In this document: one piece after another, positions 1-11,834 of the stretch
Numbering within the stretch: the first letter of the stretch is position 1
Layout: every line of letters begins with the position of its first letter
Notes under the pieces: model-generated
Database searches by the model: none
Told to the model about the DNA's origin: nothing
What the model saw: the letters and a program-made list of their open reading frames with translations, nothing else
Made by a program: the position numbers and the translations under genes
Assembly: GCA_009667805.1 (NCBI GenBank)
Contig: CM019064.1
Coordinates: 106,614,328 to 106,678,327, forward strand
DNA length: 64,000 nt
Direction: 5' to 3'
DNA from: Leptobrachium leishanense
Lineage: Eukaryota; Chordata; Amphibia; Anura; Megophryidae

Positions 1-852
1 CTCACTGCACTTTTATATTTAGCTACTTAATAGCAATATGGACTCTTATTTACGTATGATAGCATAGTTTGTTTTCAAATATAATTTCAAGTTTGACACT
101 TCTATTCCATATCTGGGAGAGATCTGCAAGCCACGAGTATAGCTGATATGGTGCTTGTAACAGATTTGACTGGTTCACATCTGTTAATGCTGCTTTCTTG
201 ACGGCCGGTCGTTCTCCCACCAGCAATCTTTCGTGCCTTTCTCCAGCCCTTAGCTGAAGCTTAAGGATGGGTACACGCAAAGAGCGGTTATAGCATACCC
301 CAGAAATGAGGCAACACATAGATCTGGAGGTTTAGTTTGAACAGTCAGCAACAACTTGCTCATCCGTTAATGGAATAATACAGTGCCAGGCAGAGCGTGA
401 CAGCCAATGGAAACCGATACCCTGGTCTACCACGGCACCTCATCATAATCCCTCCCCTAGTATATTGTTCAGAAGATTCTGCTCTCCAGCCTGCTTCTGA
501 GTCTGGGACATAATTAGACCAGGGACAGATATTGGGATTAGTAATGCTCAAAATTTGGCAAACAAGACAGAACAATATCCATTCAAACCTTTATTAAATA
601 CAAACACACACCAGAGAGGGGAAGTTGGAAAAGTAATAGATACACATAGACAATAATGCTAGACAATAACAGTATTCATACTTAACACAAACACCCTGCA
701 CCCTACAGGTACAGGGTGATTTCAACACAGGAGAGGGCAGGGGAATAATGCAGAAAGCAGATTTCCTCCAGTGGCGTTTATGGTGGATAAAGATGAAAAT
801 ACACCCTGATCGCTCGAACACTGAATTAAAGTGGTCACTCCCAGATACCACT
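1..852. other. No gene seen
   Basis: Unique-looking or eroded repeat sequence. The open frames on the minus strand are short and have no domain. Confidence 0.4.
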
Positions 853-953
853 ATAAATCAAAACAGTTATTTATCATCATACAGTGCAGCGCTCTGAGTG
901 GATTTGCATGGGAGCGCTGCACTGTATGATGATAAATAAATGTTTTGATTTAT
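853..953. repeat. Hairpin: 42-bp arms, 17-nt loop
   Basis: Arms at 853-894 and 912-953 are reverse complements with a single mismatch, separated by 17 nt. Confidence 0.93.
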
Positions 954-1341
954 AAAGGAAATAATGCAGAACATCAGGCCTGCACCTACCAAATAAATCT
1001 CCAGGTCCATGCACCCCACATTCAAAGTGACGCATGTCACAGTGCTCTACTTGAGCAATGCAAAGGAATTGCAACATTTGTTTGCAGTTGGGCTCCAGGA
1101 CATGCTCATAAGGCTTGTGCACTGTGGGCATGATACCTGAGGTGCTAACACTCCTTAAAACTAGCTGGGAATATATGTATAAACACATATCCACAGCTGG
1201 ACCAACACAGAGCCCAGTGCTGCAGGAGCTCCTTTTGGCCAGCAGATGGCGAAACCTGTCTGCCAAATAATTAAAGTACGGAAGAAAAAAAGCCTGAAGT
1301 TTAGTGACAGTATTTTTTTAAATGGCTTGGAAGTGAAGGGG
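853..1341. mobile_element. Reverse-oriented relative of the TTAA MITE with a 42-bp hairpin at one edge
   Basis: The right end GAAGTGAAGGGG is followed by TTAA at 1342-1345. Reading leftwards, it shares the CAGATGGCGAAACC and TGAGGTGCTAACACTCC segments with the 6630 copy in reverse orientation. The left boundary is unclear and is placed at the hairpin arms (853-894 and 912-953). Confidence 0.55.
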
Positions 1342-1802
1342 TTAAATGTCAGGCCAACTCAACTCGCCATTCACAGCTGAGATGACCTGGATTTTAACCC
1401 TACTAAAATCAGTCTATTCATCAGTTGGAAATCACTTATTTACTATGGAATAAACCATTAGCGCAATATATTAGATGCTTTGTTAAAGCTTCCATTTAGT
1501 TTGCTCTGTATTACTTTTTCTGTATGCTTCATTTCGTTACTGGGTATTAATGAAGAAAACAAAGATGTACAAGACCGCATAAAATATAGGTTAGTTTGAG
1601 TCAAGTAATTCAATTTTTTTTAAAAATAAACTTTATGGCTCATCATAAATCTTTAGTTTAACAGAGGATTGCTGAATTTACGCAAATTATCCCACCATGA
1701 TGTGCTGTAAAATAATTGTGATTTAATATTTAAAATAGACTGATATAAAGAAACAGCAAATCCTAAATCTGTGTTGCTGCAAACATGCTACATGTTTCTT
1801 AA

Positions 1803-1934
1803 CCCCTTCACTACCGATAGAGATATTTCTGTGCAAAATCTCCTTTTACCCTCTAGTTGTTAATGTTGGATCCCATGTTTCAAATAAATGTTAGGATAAA
1901 AAATTCCAACAGAAAGTGCTTGGTAGTGAAGAGG
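1803..1934. mobile_element. Small TTAA-flanked MITE (piggyBac-type ends), 132 bp
   Basis: Ends CCCCTTCACTACC at 1803 and, inverted, GGTAGTGAAGAGG at 1922-1934. TTAA lies immediately outside on both sides (1799-1802, 1935-1938). TTAA target duplication and ends beginning CCC are typical of piggyBac-type elements. It is non-coding and shares its ends with the larger MITEs at 2703 and 6630. Confidence 0.85.
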
Positions 1935-2358
1935 TTAAAACAGATCCACTTCTGAAATAAAAGATTTTTATTTTCGATACTGTAGATCGCTAAGACACAG
2001 GAGAGACATGGATTAACATTAGTGTTTATAGAACCATCAAAGTTTACCCAGTTAAAAAGACTAGAAAAAAAGAATTTGGGGAAAAGTGAATGGCGGTGCT
2101 GAGTGATCCTAGTTAATTTTGGAGCTGGTAAGCGTCATATCAACAGTGTGAAAAATGATCCACTTTAGGGAACCATGGAAACTAATGAGAAAATTACTTC
2201 TGGCTACTTTTGCAAACTATTATTTCAGAAGCGGAACAGACTTTACAGAAAAGGGATATAGGGAAGTAATTAGACACAACTGTTTTAGATGGTTCTTCTC
2301 TGCTTTAGTGACAGTGATGAAGTGCAGGAATTGAATCAGTTTGATGGCATCACACTCT

Positions 2359-2520
2359 CAGGTCTATTCACTAAAGGGTGAAACTCAGCAGAATTGGCAG
2401 GAAAAGAGAACAATCTAGAGTGAGATAAATGGGAGAATTTTTCTGGTTTGACTATTTTGACCTAGATTTATCACTCCTCCTGCTAGTTCTCCTGAGTTTC
2501 ACCTTTATTGAATAGATCTG
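2359..2520. mobile_element. Foldback MITE, copy 1 of a ~165-185-bp family
   Basis: Left end CAGGTCTATTCACTAAAGG, right end the inverted CCTTTATTGAATAGATCTG followed by TA. Inner parts also mirror each other (GCAGAATTGGCAGGA against TCCTGCTAGTTCTCC). Related copies lie at about 60046-60215 and 61021-61203. Confidence 0.78.
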
Positions 2521-2702
2521 TAGGACATTCATTCTACGATCATAGGGGACCAATAAACTTTGTGACAAAATGAGGTTCTTGTGGCAGATAGATAAATATG
2601 CAATTCTCTGTATAGAGCCTGAATTACATGGAAAAAAAAGCAATCAAACAATGATAAGTTAGAAAACAACCATAAATCAAATAGGAGGGGGAGGGCAATT
2701 AA

Positions 2703-3674
2703 CCTTTTCACTACCGATAGAGATATCTCGGTATGCTGATCTGCAGCCCAAAAGCAAATTAAATTTGTGTCAGGGACCAGGTTCTTGGGACACCGGTGAC
2801 GTGAATATGAACCCAGGATGCAGTAAATAAAGGCAACAACAAAAGGCTTGGTGAAAATAGCGGAAACTTATATTGAAGAACTGGATACAAATAAAGGGCA
2901 GGAATCTGTATAAATAATAAGTCCTTGAAAAACAAACACAGATGATGCAAAGTCTTTGGATGGGTAAATGTAGAAGGGGTCTTGAGACTGTACCAGCAAG
3001 GAGTAAGTGAAGCGAAGTCCAGAGGAACAGCCAGGGGTCCGGTACACGTGAATAAGAATAAACGGCAAGGCTGGTCACTTGGCTCTTGGGATAAATCAGG
3101 CACCTTTCTTTCACAAGGAATCCAACGTTAATGACAGAGCACTGGCTGGATGTAGGAGTGGTTCTTTTAAAGGAGCCCAGCCAGTGCTCATTACATCCAC
3201 CTGATGCAGTATACAAAACTGGGCTAAGGCATACTGCTGTACAGGAGCTTGCCACCAGGGTTGGTCTCATGACTTGGACTTTTTGCCACGGCGTCGCCGT
3301 TGGACTTGACAATTTGTTTGCTGCTAAGGAATTTCGTTTGCTTTTGGGCTGCAGAAGGTGCCCCCAAAGTTTTAGCCCTTTGGCATAATGCCCAAAGAGC
3401 TAAAACTGTAAAATCAGCTGCTCAAAGCTCTGAATATCGGGCTTTCAGCAGCCGATGCAGGGAGAAAAAGATGAAAATAGACCAGCCGATCAAACCTCTA
3501 ACTCAATTTGGTAGTAGATGGTGCCATCTACTGGCCAAAAATATGTTATTTTACAGTAAGAAATACAATGGGTATAAGCTCATTTATTAATGTACAATTA
3601 ACTATATACGATTTTCCAAAAAAACACTTCTTTCAGACAATGTTTTTTTGGAAAATCACTTGGTAGTGAAGGGG
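2703..3674. mobile_element. TTAA-flanked foldback MITE split by a solo LTR
   Basis: Left end CCTTTTCACTACC at 2703 after TTAA (2699-2702); right end GGTAGTGAAGGGG finishing at 3674 before TTAA (3675-3678). Near the insertion the two halves mirror each other (CTGCAGCCCAAAAGCAAA on the left, TTTGCTTTTGGGCTGCAG-like on the right), so the MITE itself is a foldback of about 420 bp. A 544-bp LTR-like insertion sits at 2768-3311. It is related to the copies at 6630 and to the one ending at 1341. Confidence 0.85.
2768..3311. mobile_element. Solo LTR inside the 2703-3674 MITE
   Basis: Starts TGTCAGGGACC and ends GGACTTGACA, that is TG...CA with short imperfect inverted ends. It is flanked by a perfect 5-bp duplication ATTTG (2763-2767 and 3312-3316). 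A 5-bp duplication with TG/CA ends is diagnostic of LTR-retroelement integration, and the absence of a second LTR or internal genes makes it a solo LTR. AATAAA occurs at 2890 on the plus strand, but I cannot fix its orientation. The open frames over it on the minus strand have no recognisable domains. Confidence 0.82.
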
Positions 3675-3678
3675 TTAA

Positions 3679-5148
3679 CTGCGAGTATTCCAAAAATGGA
3701 ATTTCCAGCAATTGTCTTCTGGTCAAAGAATAAAAATATTTATAATATTTGATTATTTATTTACTTAGGTATAAATTACTAAATATGAATGAATTTCACA
3801 GAATTAACTTTATGCCTGTTGTGCTCTTAAAATTAATTATTTTTAAGTATTGATAAAAAAATAAAGAATTACTAGCTTTATTCATATTGTGATGAAATAA
3901 GGACTATCATCTGGGTTAGTAAACTTCAAAGTTATGTACCTTTCCACCCAACTCTTAATTCTGGAAACCGCAATAAAACAACGTTCTCTGGAGTTTGAAT
4001 TTTCAGGTGCAAATAGGAACAAATTATAAGATCTCTCTCCACAGTCTCTAATAATTGAGTGAAGAATTATTATCTTCCTCACTCTGAGTACTGTAGCTTA
4101 GAATACGTATAGACATATCCTCCGGTGATATTTTCAGTTCAGAATGAATACGGAATACAAACCATACAAAACATACAATACATTTTGGATTCTGCAATGA
4201 TAGGAATCATCGTACTCGGAATATCGGAAATTTCTGATATTTTGGTATCAGACCAATCGGAATATCGGAAGTACTAAAAATGACGCACAGAATCAAGCAT
4301 ATGCTCCAAGATTATGCAAAAAATTTATCCAAGTATTATGGACATGATGATCAAAGTTCTCCAAAATGATGTACAAAATGGTTCATAGGAGTCAATGGAG
4401 ACTGCTAGAGAGTTAAGGCCCTGTGCGTCATATGACAAAGTACATCGCTGCAGCATATACATCACATTTGCAGCGGAGACCCTCAAAGAAGTATGGAGGA
4501 TACATATATTATACCGCAAACGCCAGTATCCTTAGAGCCACGTCAAAGGCTCTACATCTTGTAAGTACCCCACAGAGGAAAAGAAGAGACCAGTACCACC
4601 ATGTACTGTACCATGTGCCTTTTTTCTTCTTTTTATCTACTACTCTTTTATCTATGAGACCGCCTGGGAATGTACTGTATGTGTTTTTCTTATGTTATTT
4701 GTACGCTTTTGGGTGTCTAGCACATTCCCCACGGCAGCAAGTTGGCCCAAATAGTTCCAGATTGACCTATTTGTTATAATTACATATATTTTGAATTATA
4801 CATATTTCCAGTCTAGCACCAGTAGATGCATATTTTTATATGTATACATTGCTTTATAAAACTAGCCATTTATATTTCTGAACTACGCTAATATGAACAT
4901 TTTTGGGTCAGCTGCTTTTCTTACAGATGTAACAGCTGAGATTTTGTCAGGCTCTCATGGTTGCAAAGCACTAAATGCAAAACAGTAGACATGGCCTCTT
5001 TGGTTGTAACATTGATGTTGAGATTGTGTAGCATATGTTTTATCTGGGAAAATGCCAAGATCATGGAGTGAAATTCACTGATAAATTACCATTTAGAGAT
5101 GTAGTTATATCGACCTTCATCACTGGACTTTGCTTTATATAAGTCAAA
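3679..5148. other. No gene seen
   Basis: AT-rich. A small diverged inverted pair (AATCGGAATATCGGAA-type) lies at 4195-4275; otherwise nothing recognisable. Confidence 0.4.
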
Positions 5149-5150
5149 TA

Positions 5151-6590
5151 CAGTTGTGTTCAAAATTATTCAACCCCCAATGCTGTAAAGGGTTTTAGGG
5201 AATTTAGTGTACATTTGTAATTGTATTCAGAATGAAATCCTACAAGGACTTTTTAAAGAACCATATGCAACTAAAATGACATCAATTGGTTTTGTAATAC
5301 AGTAGTAAATGTTTCTTTTGTGAATTCTTCATTGCCACAATTATTCAACCCCTTAAAGACTACCACTCTGAAGAACAGAGGTTCATTCAAGTGTTTTCAA
5401 TCAGGTATTGAAAACACCTGTGGATGTCACGGAGCAGCAATAAAGCATAATAAGCACCAATTAGGCAGCTTTAAAATGACTGTGATACTCAGCTCCTTCT
5501 AGACATTTACTGGTGTGGTTACAAACATGGTGAAGTCAAGAGAATGGTCCAGGAAAACAAGAGAAGAGGTGATTACTCTTCACAGGAAGGGCAATGGCTA
5601 TAAGAAGATTGCAAATATGTTAAACATACTAAGAGAGACCATAGGAAGCATCATTCGCAAATTCAAGGCAAAGGGCACTGTTGAAACGCTAGAACTCCCA
5701 GGCGCACCCCCTTGCTGTCTCCAAAGAATAAGAAGAGTCGACTGCAGTATGCCAAAAGTCATGTGGACAAACCACAGAAGTTTTGGGATAGTGTTCTGTA
5801 GACTGATGAAACAAAATTAGAACTGTTTGGGCCCATGGATCAACGCTATGTTTGGAGGAGGAAGAACAAGGCCTATGAAGAAAAGAACACCTTGCCTACT
5901 GTGAAGCATGGCGGGGGGGTCAATCATGCTTTGGGGCTGTTTTGCTTCTGCAGGTACAGGGAAGCTTCAGCGTGTGCAAGGTAACATGAATTCTCTTCAG
6001 TACCAGGAGATATTGGATGACAATGTGATGCAGTCCGTCACAAACCTGAGGCTTGGGAGACGTTGGACCTTTCAACAGGACAATGATCCCAAGCATACCT
6101 CCAAGTCCACTAGAGCATGGTTGCAGATTAAAGGCTGGAACATTTTGGAGTGGCCATCGCAGTCACCTGACTTAAATCTGATTGAGAACCTCTGGTGGGA
6201 CTTAAAGAAAGCAGTTGCAGTGCGCAAGCCTAAGAATGTGACTGAACTGGAGGCTTTTGCCCATGACGAATGGGCGAAGATACCCGTAGATCACTGCAAG
6301 ACACTTGTGTCAAGCTATGCTTCACGTTTAAAAGCTGTTATAACTGTAAAAGGATGTTGTACTAAGTACTAAGATTGAATGTCACTTGGGGGTTGAATAA
6401 AACTGATAATGATGTGAGCACAGAAAAGACATTTGTGGTTATTTCATTATAAATGTTATGTTATATTTGTCTGACCTACACGTGCCTCTTTGATTTAATT
6501 GTAAGCAAGATGACTGAATGATCAAAATCAATGTCAAACTGGCCAAAACACTCAATTTCAGTGGGGGTTGAATAATTTTGAACACAACTG
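5151..6590 (+). mobile_element. Tc1-like DNA transposon with TIRs and TA duplication, internally deleted
   Basis: Terminal inverted repeats start CAGTTGTGTTCAAAATTATT at 5151 and end with the reverse complement at 6590. The ends are flanked by TA at 5149-5150 and 6591-6592. TIR-TA is the signature of the Tc1/mariner superfamily. The 1440-bp length is shorter than expected for a complete copy because part of the transposase is missing (see the transposase entry). The copy keeps both ends, so it could in principle be mobilised by a relative's enzyme, but it encodes no working enzyme itself. Confidence 0.95.
5521..6372 (+). pseudogene. Tc1-like transposase, deleted and frameshifted
   Basis: The N-terminal part (5527-5700) is the paired-like helix-turn-helix domain: KSREWSRKTREEVITLHRKG then GYKKIANML. 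At about 5700-5740 the text jumps to the catalytic domain (LQYAKSHV-like), so I infer loss of roughly 60-70 residues. The catalytic triad is still legible: Asp in TDETKLELFG (GAT at 5805), Asp in QQDNDPKHT (GAC at 6079) and Glu in SPDLNLIENLW (GAG at 6184). The last two are 34 residues apart, that is DD34E. The first Asp is out of frame with both flanking open stretches. One cause is a run of seven G at 5913-5919 in the GGSIMLWG motif where six are needed. The C terminus ends GCCTKY then TAA at 6370-6372. Dead gene. Confidence 0.93.
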
Positions 6591-6629
6591 TATGTGCATT
6601 CTCATTATAAAATGTAAGTTGGGTTTTAA

Positions 6630-7095
6630 CCCCTTCACTGCCAAGGGATTTTCCAAAAAACTATTGTCAGGGACCAGTGTTTTTTTTATGCAAAATCATT
6701 TTTAATTAATTACTAAAGTAAAAAATATTTGGGAATATTTCAGTGTATCCCTTCCTTTAATAACACATTTGGCTGACAGATGGCGCTGTCTACTGGCCAA
6801 ATGGAGTTATACTAGTTTGAGCTGCAGCTGGTGGTTCCCTGCATCGACTGCTGAAAGCCTGATATGTCAGGGCATTCTTCAATTGATTTTAAACAGTTTT
6901 AGCACCTCAGACATTATGCCAACAGGTCTAAAACTTTGGGGCACCTTCTGCAGCCCAGAAGCGAACGATTTTCTTTTGCAGCAAACAAATTTCGTTTGTT
7001 TTTGTCCCCCAGAGCTGCAGATCGAGATAACTCGATATCGGGTCCTGACAGTGCCTTTGAAGTGCCGGGTTATCTTGATCTCAGGAGTGAAGGGA
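6630..7095. mobile_element. TTAA-flanked MITE, 466 bp, full-length relative of the 2703 copy
   Basis: TTAA at 6626-6629 then CCCCTTCACTGCC; the right end GGAGTGAAGGGA is followed by TTAA at 7096-7099. Inside are motifs shared with the other copies: GATGGCGCTGTCTACTGGCC, TTTTAGCACCTCAGACATTA and CTTCTGCAGCCCAGAAGC. Non-coding. Confidence 0.83.
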
Positions 7096-7169
7096 TTAAG
7101 CTACATGCTTCATGTTGTAAGGAAAAAGAACAAACTTTGTATATTAATTTAGCTTGTTTTTATATGTTA

Positions 7170-7720
7170 TAACCAGTGCTTTTTTTCTAGGAAAAAAGGT
7201 GGGGGTACTCACCATGAAGTGTCATAAAGCACCAGGCAGCAAGCAGCCATTGAAAAGATGACATACGCTCACATTAATTAATACATAGGGGGCACACGCC
7301 AGCATGCAGCCATTGTATGCAACCAGGGCCAGGCCATGACATTGTGTTGAAAATAGTTTTGTGCCTTTTCCCTACCAGGGCGGCTGCATCAACCAGAAGC
7401 ACCCAGCCCACTTCATGTATAAAACATAACACGAAAAAAGGTGGTGAGGGTATGAATATACTGTAAACCCATCATCTTGTCTCTTAGCTGAGAAGCAGCA
7501 TGAGGGCACGTGGTTGCGTGGAAATCAGCTTTTTCATTAGGTTAGGACCCACCTCAACAGAGATGCTGTGATGTGGTGGGTGGACTTTAATGGCCATTCA
7601 AGTAAACCAAAACTTCTGTTTTGTTTCACTTGGAGCTATGGCGGTGAGTGCAAACGACTTTGTGTTGCCTGAGTCCATAGATTAAATCTGTGGCCCCCTC
7701 AAACTATTCCTTCAATACGC
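7170..7720. other. Possible hAT end, no gene
   Basis: Begins CCAGTGCTTTTTTTCTAGG, which resembles the terminus of a common vertebrate hAT family, but I cannot find its partner end. Confidence 0.3.
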
Positions 7721-7724
7721 ACCC

Positions 7725-8037
7725 ATGCCTATCACAGAGCTCCACAGCAATAAAACTCACAGCAATTTGCAGTGTATATGAATGTATCACAGAGCTCCAC
7801 GGCAAAAAACTCACAGCAATGTGCAGTGTGTATGAATGTATCACAGAGCTCCACAGAAATATAACTCACAGCAATATGCAGTGTATATGAATGTATCACA
7901 GAGCTCCACAGTAATAAAACTCACAGCAATGTGCAGTGTGTATGAATGTATCACAGAGCTGCACAGTAATAAAACTCACAGCAATGTGCAGTGTGTATGA
8001 ATGTATCACAGAGCTGCACAGTAATAAAACTCACAGC
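7725..8037. repeat. 55-bp tandem repeat array, about 5.5 units
   Basis: The marker ATCACAGAGCT recurs at 7731, 7786, 7840, 7895, 7950 and 8005, a period of 54-55 bp. Units read ...CTCACAGCAATGTGCAGTG-TGTATGAATGT.... The array is cut by the LINE at 8038, and a diverged partial unit follows the LINE at 11241-11286. The open frames through it are products of the repeat. Confidence 0.95.
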
Positions 8038-10735
8038 GTACTTCGAGACAGACGTATCAAATCTTATATACCAAAAATACGTTCCCCAGAAGGTACTCTT
8101 GTAACGGACCCAAGTGCAATCTCAGGGGAATTTCTGCGGTTTTTCTCAGATCTATATAAGTTGGACACCCCAACACCGGCAGATAGGACTTTGGAATGTA
8201 TTGACGCCTTCTTGGCACGAACGGTTCTTAAGCCCCTAGACTCTACGGACCGTGAAGCAATGAGCATGGAAATAACTGCGGAAGAAATACTGGAAGCACT
8301 GAAAACTTCCAAAAATGGGAAGTGCCCGGGTCCAGATGGCTTGCCCATAGAGTACTATAAGAAAAACACTAGAGACCTCCTGCCCACACTTGTGCAGCTA
8401 TTTAGTGCCTTCCGAGAAGGGGTGAGGCCTCACCCTCACTCGTTGATGGCGACGATATCTCTAATTCCAAAACCGGAGAAAGATCACACAGCCTGCGGAA
8501 ATTACAGACCCATTTCCCTCCTTAATAATGATATGAAACTTTTAGCACGAGTCTTAGCCAACCGATTGAAAAGATACATGCCTCAGCTAATTAACCCTGA
8601 CCAAGTAGGGTTCATTCCAGGACGGCGAAGCCAGAGACGCGACAATTAGAGTCATAAATACCATTGCCCACTCGAAACGTATGGCACGCCCGTTATTACT
8701 TCTCTCGACCGACGCTGAAAAAGCCTTTGACCGGGTATTATGGCCCTATCTGTTTCAAACATTGAAACAATATGGTGTTGGTGAAGCTTTTTTGTGTTGG
8801 ATAACAGCGCTGTACTCGACGCCGACGGCTAGAGTCAGAGTAAATGGAGCACTTACGCCCACATTTCAAATACATAACGGCACGCGTCAGGGATGCCCAC
8901 TCTCACCACTTTTATTCGCACTTAGTCTGTAGCCACTGTTGTCCTCCATACGACAAAATGTGGGCATTAAGGGGATACAAGGTGCACACGCCGAACATAA
9001 GGTCTCCGCATATGCGGATGACTTAATGTTCATCTTACCCGACCCAGTAGGATCTATGCCAGAAGTAGTTAAAGAGCTGCATGAATGCGGCTTGCTATCA
9101 GGCTTTAAGGCTATCAGGCTTTAATCACACCACAAAAGCATTGGCGACGCGTACTGAGCGCGCAATATGCATTTCGCTGGTGCTCCTCGTCACTTGTATA
9201 TCTAGGCATCCGTCTTTCACCAGATATCGCAAAGCTATTTACCTTAAATTTTACACCACTTTTTGAGGTCTTCAAAACGGATATTGCAAGATGGACTCCG
9301 AAACATTTATCCTGGATGGGACGCATCAGCGTTATTAAAATGAATCTCCTACCTCGCCTGTTATACTTATTCCACACGATCCCTATTTGCATTCCTCTAT
9401 CATTTCATAAAGAGATACGCACGCTATTTTCTTCCTTCATTTGGCCGAACACTCGTCCTAGACTCAAGCATGACGTACTTTGCAAATCGAAACGGACTGG
9501 GGGGCTCGCACTCCCAGACACGAGCCTGTATTACTACGCAACGCACCTAGCTAGAGTGATTGACTGGGTGACTGGTTCCCCTGAGCAGAAGTGGCTCGAC
9601 TTGGAGGAAGCGCAAGCCGGCCGCCCTATGTGGACTCTTCCGTGGCTTCCCTGGTCTGCTATTAAAAACAATGTCAAAGAACTCTCCCCAGTGGGCAACA
9701 CGCTGACCGTCTGGCACAAGGCTAGAACAAAATATACCCTGTCTACATACCCTTCTCCCCTCCTATCTTTGCGATACAATCCAGATTTTCCAGTTGTGAT
9801 ATTACAATCATTAGCGACTCGCCTCACGGATTCCCCAAACATAGGGGTCCACCACATAATACGGAATGGAACCTTTGTAACTTTAGAGGCACCTGATCGG
9901 CCGGTCCCTACATTTGCAGAACGTTTTAATTTTCATCAGATTAAATCATTCTTGCGGAATTTACCAAACAACAACTCTGTAACTAGATCGCTTTCTTCCT
10001 TCGAGACTCTTTGCCGAAGGACCTCCCCGTTAGCACATGGTGTGTCCACACTATATGGTCTTCTGCGTGACCTGGTCAATGAACCTCCGGAATACATGTC
10101 CCGCTGGGAGCACACCCTTAATACTTCCATAACAGATGAAGTATGGTCTGGTACGTTGTCCCTTACTCATTCAGGTACTCAGGTCGCCAAGTTGCAGGAA
10201 ACATCCTACAAACTCCTAACCTTTTGGTACCGCACTCCGGCCCTTATGGCCACATTTAATATCACTATATCCCCGACCTGCTGGAGATGCACGACCGCAA
10301 TGGGCACATATCTGCACATTTGGTGGGAATGTGCTCTGATACAAATATACTGGAGGAGAATTCAAGATCTCGTGCGCAATACTACAGATGTGGATCTGGA
10401 CTTTACACCACAAATATTCTTACTTTCGCAACTCCCATTTTCATTGAAATCAATGAAGAAATCAGTGCTAATGCGTATACTCCTGGTGGCTAGATCCTTG
10501 ATTCCTTTATACTGGAAAACAACCTCGATCCCCCCCCCTAAAAACACTGATTGACAGAATGGAAACCCTGAGGTCAAATGAGGAACTAGCCCTATCTCCC
10601 ACAAAAGCAGCACAACTCTATACAGAGACGTGGTACCACTGGTCAACTTACTGCTCCTCAGCACAGTTCAGGAAGGCGCTGGAGGAGGGCAACGGAGGCC
10701 GGGGGGACCCTACCATGACGGAGCATTAGACTCTA
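8038..10735 (+). pseudogene. LINE ORF2 (reverse transcriptase and C-terminal domain), truncated with frameshifts
   Basis: Reverse-transcriptase blocks are readable in order: GKCPGPDGLPIEYY, ISLIPKPEKD, NYRPISLLNNDMKLLARVLA, DQVGFIPGRRS, STDAEKAFDRV, TRQGCPLSPLLF and the catalytic SAYADDLMF (YADD at 9011-9022). The L1-type C-terminal region follows (MGRISVIKMNLLPRLLYLF at 9316, a CWRC-like motif near 10280). The frame breaks near 8640, has an in-frame TAG at 8930-8932, and shifts again around 9110-9300, so it is not functional. The endonuclease domain and ORF1 are absent through 5' truncation. The motif style (GRISVIKMNLLPRLLY) places it in the L1 group, probably the Tx1-like branch common in frogs and fish. 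Confidence 0.93.
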
Positions 10736-11240
10736 ATGTTTCCTTATATATAGGAAACAAATGATCTACCTGACAGATGTAAGCCCCTGCCAAAGGTCCC
10801 TATGTGTGCCTTTAAAAACACAAATTTATGACAATATTGCTCCCTTCCTGCATTATATTTACTCCGAACCTTCTGGACCCCCTCCTACCAAACCCTTCAC
10901 CCTCTAATTCTTTCCCCCCCCTTTTTTTTTTTTTTTTCTCTCTCCCCCTCCTTTCTTTTTTCTCCCCTCCTCTCCTTGTTATTATACACTCCTACGACAC
11001 CAGAGGATTGCAATAAGATTTTTCTTCACTCTTCGGTTGGCCGATTACCAAAAATGACCCTCTGCAATTTATAGGTTAAATACATTTTTACTTACGATAG
11101 GAGTGCTAATATTGCAACACTTGCTTAATGTATTGTCTATGATGGATAAGCCTCATTGTTTAACTTCTCATTTTGCTCAATTTGTATTGTATCTTTCCTT
11201 GCATAAAACAATAAAAACTTTTCAATTTAAAAAAAAAAAA
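8038..11240 (+). mobile_element. 5'-truncated L1/Tx1-type LINE with poly(A) and 12-bp target duplication
   Basis: The insertion is bounded by the 12-bp duplication AAAACTCACAGC (8026-8037 and 11237-11248, the right copy merging with the poly(A) tail). The sequence starts inside ORF2 just upstream of the reverse transcriptase. It runs through the ORF2 C terminus, a pyrimidine-rich 3' UTR (10900-10980) and AATAAA shortly before the A-tract. 5' truncation, A-tail and target duplication are the hallmarks of target-primed reverse transcription. The 3.2-kb length is roughly half of a complete element. Confidence 0.94.
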
Positions 11241-11282
11241 CTCACAGCAATGTATGGTGTGTATGAGCATATCAAAGATTCC

Positions 11283-11830
11283 ACAGTGCAGCATCATTGT
11301 TCACTTTATAATTGAAAAGTGAACGATAGTGCTTCATTAGAAAAATTTAATTAAATTAGAACTATAAATGGATTTTATATTTATTTCTTTTTTATTGTTG
11401 CATGAACCCTGGTCCTGATTGGTGGCATTGGAAAGACCATTCTCTGGCCTCTTCAATGACACCTCACATGATTCTTTAGCTTCTAGGGGTCCAGGGATAC
11501 AGAGGTCCAAACAACCCTGTATCTCCTCTATAGGGAATAGGGCATTCTCTACCCGGCTGGAAGGGAACTGCCACATCTGACATCATCACGCCCACACACA
11601 ATGACATCAGTGGGTGGGGATAGGACTGGCAGGTGGAGCGGACATCCAAGATGTCAGATCCCTGTGGGAAAAGGCTGCGATCGGCGCCTTGCTGGTGATG
11701 ATAAGTGGAACTTTCACCATGGGCTGCAGACGTCCTCTGCATCCCAGCAGAGGAGCACCTGCCCTGCCGGTAGGTGCCGGTACTGAGTATCGGCGCATAC
11801 CGGCAGAACAAATGCCCTGGTTATAACCCA
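11283..11830 (+). mobile_element. Diverged copy of the TTAA-type family seen at 25605 and 29448
   Basis: It shares, in the same order, CAGCATCATTGTTCAC, GGCATTGGAAAGACCAT, the CAGTGGGTGGGG block and ACATCCAAGATGTCAG with 25995-26560 and 29620-29830. The ends are not clear because the left side runs into the broken 55-bp repeat. Non-coding. Confidence 0.55.
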
Positions 11831-11834
11831 AATA

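Noticed and set aside
2770..3312. 180-aa minus-strand frame
   Set aside because: Coincides with a solo LTR and shows no gag, pol or env motif.
6660..6690. TGTCAGGGACC at 6666 as a third LTR start
   Set aside because: No partner end or 5-bp duplication; the segment belongs to the TTAA MITE interior.
7690..8040. CRISPR-like array
   Set aside because: Contiguous 55-bp tandem units without spacers, in a vertebrate genome.
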